Source of the DNA: Nitrospinota bacterium
GTDB lineage: Bacteria; UBA8248
Assembly: GCA_029937135.1 (NCBI GenBank)
Contig: JAPYQX010000028.1
Coordinates: forward strand, 1-15,509
Direction of reading: 5' to 3'
DNA: 15,509 bases
In this document: in pieces, positions 14,623 through 15,509 of the stretch
Layout: each line of letters starts with the position of its first letter
How positions within the stretch are numbered: the stretch's first letter is position 1
The notes under the pieces: model-generated
Database searches by the model: none
Seen by the model: the letters and a program-made list of their open reading frames with translations, nothing else
Told to the model about the DNA's origin: nothing
Translations under genes and position numbers: made by a program

Positions 14623-15509
14623 TCATATTGGCAGCCCTTCCGCCTTAACTTCTTTTTCGCTAAATCCCAGCCGTTCGATCAAAATCTCCCGGTTGTGCTG
14701 GCCGAGGCGGGGGCCGGCGTGGCGGACGGAGCCGGGGGTCCTGGAGAACTTGCCGACAACGTTCTGCATGCGGACGGGGCCGCCGAACTCCTCGTCGTTG
14801 ACCGTGGCGACACTCTCGCGCGCTATAATTTGCGGGTCTTCCATCACCATTTTCACGTCGTTAATAGGTGTGGCCGCGCCGCCGTACTCGACGAGGCGGT
14901 CCATCACTTCGTCGAGCGTCATTTCGCCGACCGTTTTCTGAAGCTCGTCTTCCAGCGCGCCCGGGTTTTCCATCCGGGCACGATTGTCGAGAAAACGGGA
15001 GTCTTCGATCAGATCCCTGCGCCCGAGCCCCCGGCAGATGTTCTCGAAGATGGACTGGTTCGAGCCCGCGATGAGAATCCATTTCCCATCACTGGTTTTG
15101 AAATTGTTTCGGGGGACGGCAAATGAGAGCCGCGAGCCGGAGCGCCCCTGGACGAGTCCGAGCTGGTCGTAGTTGATGACCTGGGGTCCCAACATGGTGA
15201 AGAGTTGCTCGTAGATGGCCATGTCGATGTGCTGGCCCTGGTCGCCGCGGCGCTCGCGCCCGTAAAGTGCAGCCATCACGAGAAACGCAGCGCCGATTCC
15301 GGTCGATGAATCGCCCAGCCCCCACGAGGGGCTCATGGGCGGGCCGTCGGCCTCGCCGTTTATGTGAGAGAAACCCGCATAGGCCTCAGCGAGCGAACCG
15401 AAGCCCGGCCGGTCTTTGTAGGGCCCGGTCTGGCCGAAACCCGTGATCGATAGCATAATGATGCGTGGGTTAATCTCGGAGAAAACTTCATAACCAAGCC
15501 CCCACCGGT
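14623..15509 (-). CDS. Class III (CaiB/BaiF) CoA-transferase, C-terminal part, runs off the window
   Basis: The frame is open to the right edge of the window, so the start is outside; about 295 residues are visible of a usual 390-410. It reads WGLGYEVFSEINPRIIMLSI, then TGFGQTGPYKDRPGFG, WGLGDSSTGIGAA (the Asp of GD matches the catalytic aspartate position of the family), GQHIDMAIYEQL, the PRNNFKTSDGKWILIAGSN block, RFLDNRARMENP and a C-terminal RHAGPRLGQHNREIL. The enzyme moves CoA between acids through an aspartyl anhydride. The internal ATG at 15456 is not a real start, because conserved family sequence continues upstream of it. It is convergent with the lyase gene. Donor and acceptor acids cannot be inferred. 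Confidence 0.9.
   Translation of the reverse strand, partial: RWGLGYEVFSEINPRIIMLSITGFGQTGPYKDRPGFGSLAEAYAGFSHINGEADGPPMSPSWGLGDSSTGIGAAFLVMAALYGRERRGDQGQHIDMAIYEQLFTMLGPQVINYDQLGLVQGRSGSRLSFAVPRNNFKTSDGKWILIAGSNQSIFENICRGLGRRDLIEDSRFLDNRARMENPGALEDELQKTVGEMTLDEVMDRLVEYGGAATPINDVKMVMEDPQIIARESVATVNDEEFGGPVRMQNVVGKFSRTPGSVRHAGPRLGQHNREILIERLGFSEKEVKAEGLPI

Overview
The window looks like a fragment of an uncultured or little-studied heterotrophic bacterium. It is moderately GC-rich in genes and AT-rich between them, most genes have Shine-Dalgarno sites, and there are no eukaryotic features. I cannot name the lineage from the sequence. There are no rRNA or tRNA genes and no CRISPR array.

Left half (1-8450), plus strand: an operon-like run for opening a cyclic amide or ureide and disposing of a carbamoyl group. 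It begins with an AT-rich control region (1-344) carrying repeated GGATTTC/GAAATCC motifs. Next come a fused hydantoinase/oxoprolinase (HyuA+HyuB, 345-4280) and a metal-dependent cyclase/formamidase-like hydrolase (4342-5061). Then follow an FdrA-type gene (5088-6649) wrecked by two nonsense codons and three frameshifts, and a DUF1116 (YlbE-type) gene (6646-8064) with two TAG codons in its N-terminal module but an intact body. Last is the first quarter of a carbamate kinase (8273-8450), cut off by an insertion sequence. In the E. coli allantoin locus, FdrA/YlbE homologues with a carbamate kinase are tied to carbamoyl transfer and ATP formation. Here the upstream ring-opening genes look sound while the downstream carbamoyl/ATP branch is decaying.

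Middle (8450-9644): an insertion sequence of about 1.2 kb, minus strand. Its 23-bp imperfect inverted ends and integrase-core (DDE) transposase are visible, but the transposase is split by a one-base deletion.

Right half (9645-15509): an alkyl-DHAP-synthase-like FAD oxidase (minus), an acyl-CoA synthetase (plus), an HMG-CoA lyase family enzyme (plus) and the C-terminal part of a class III CoA-transferase (minus, running off the right edge). Apart from the oxidase these suggest acyl-CoA chemistry, but they do not form one operon. Between them lie short repeats of two related families. One matches the ends of the insertion sequence and brackets the acyl-CoA synthetase almost codon-tight (11432-11454 and 13092-13111). 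The other forms a 190-bp MITE-like element with 33-bp inverted repeats (13226-13415), with extra single copies at 9643-9666 and 13446-13469. The repeat ends lie directly at the ribosome binding sites of two genes. This repeat architecture, next to the selectively decaying carbamoyl pathway, is the most unusual content of the window.
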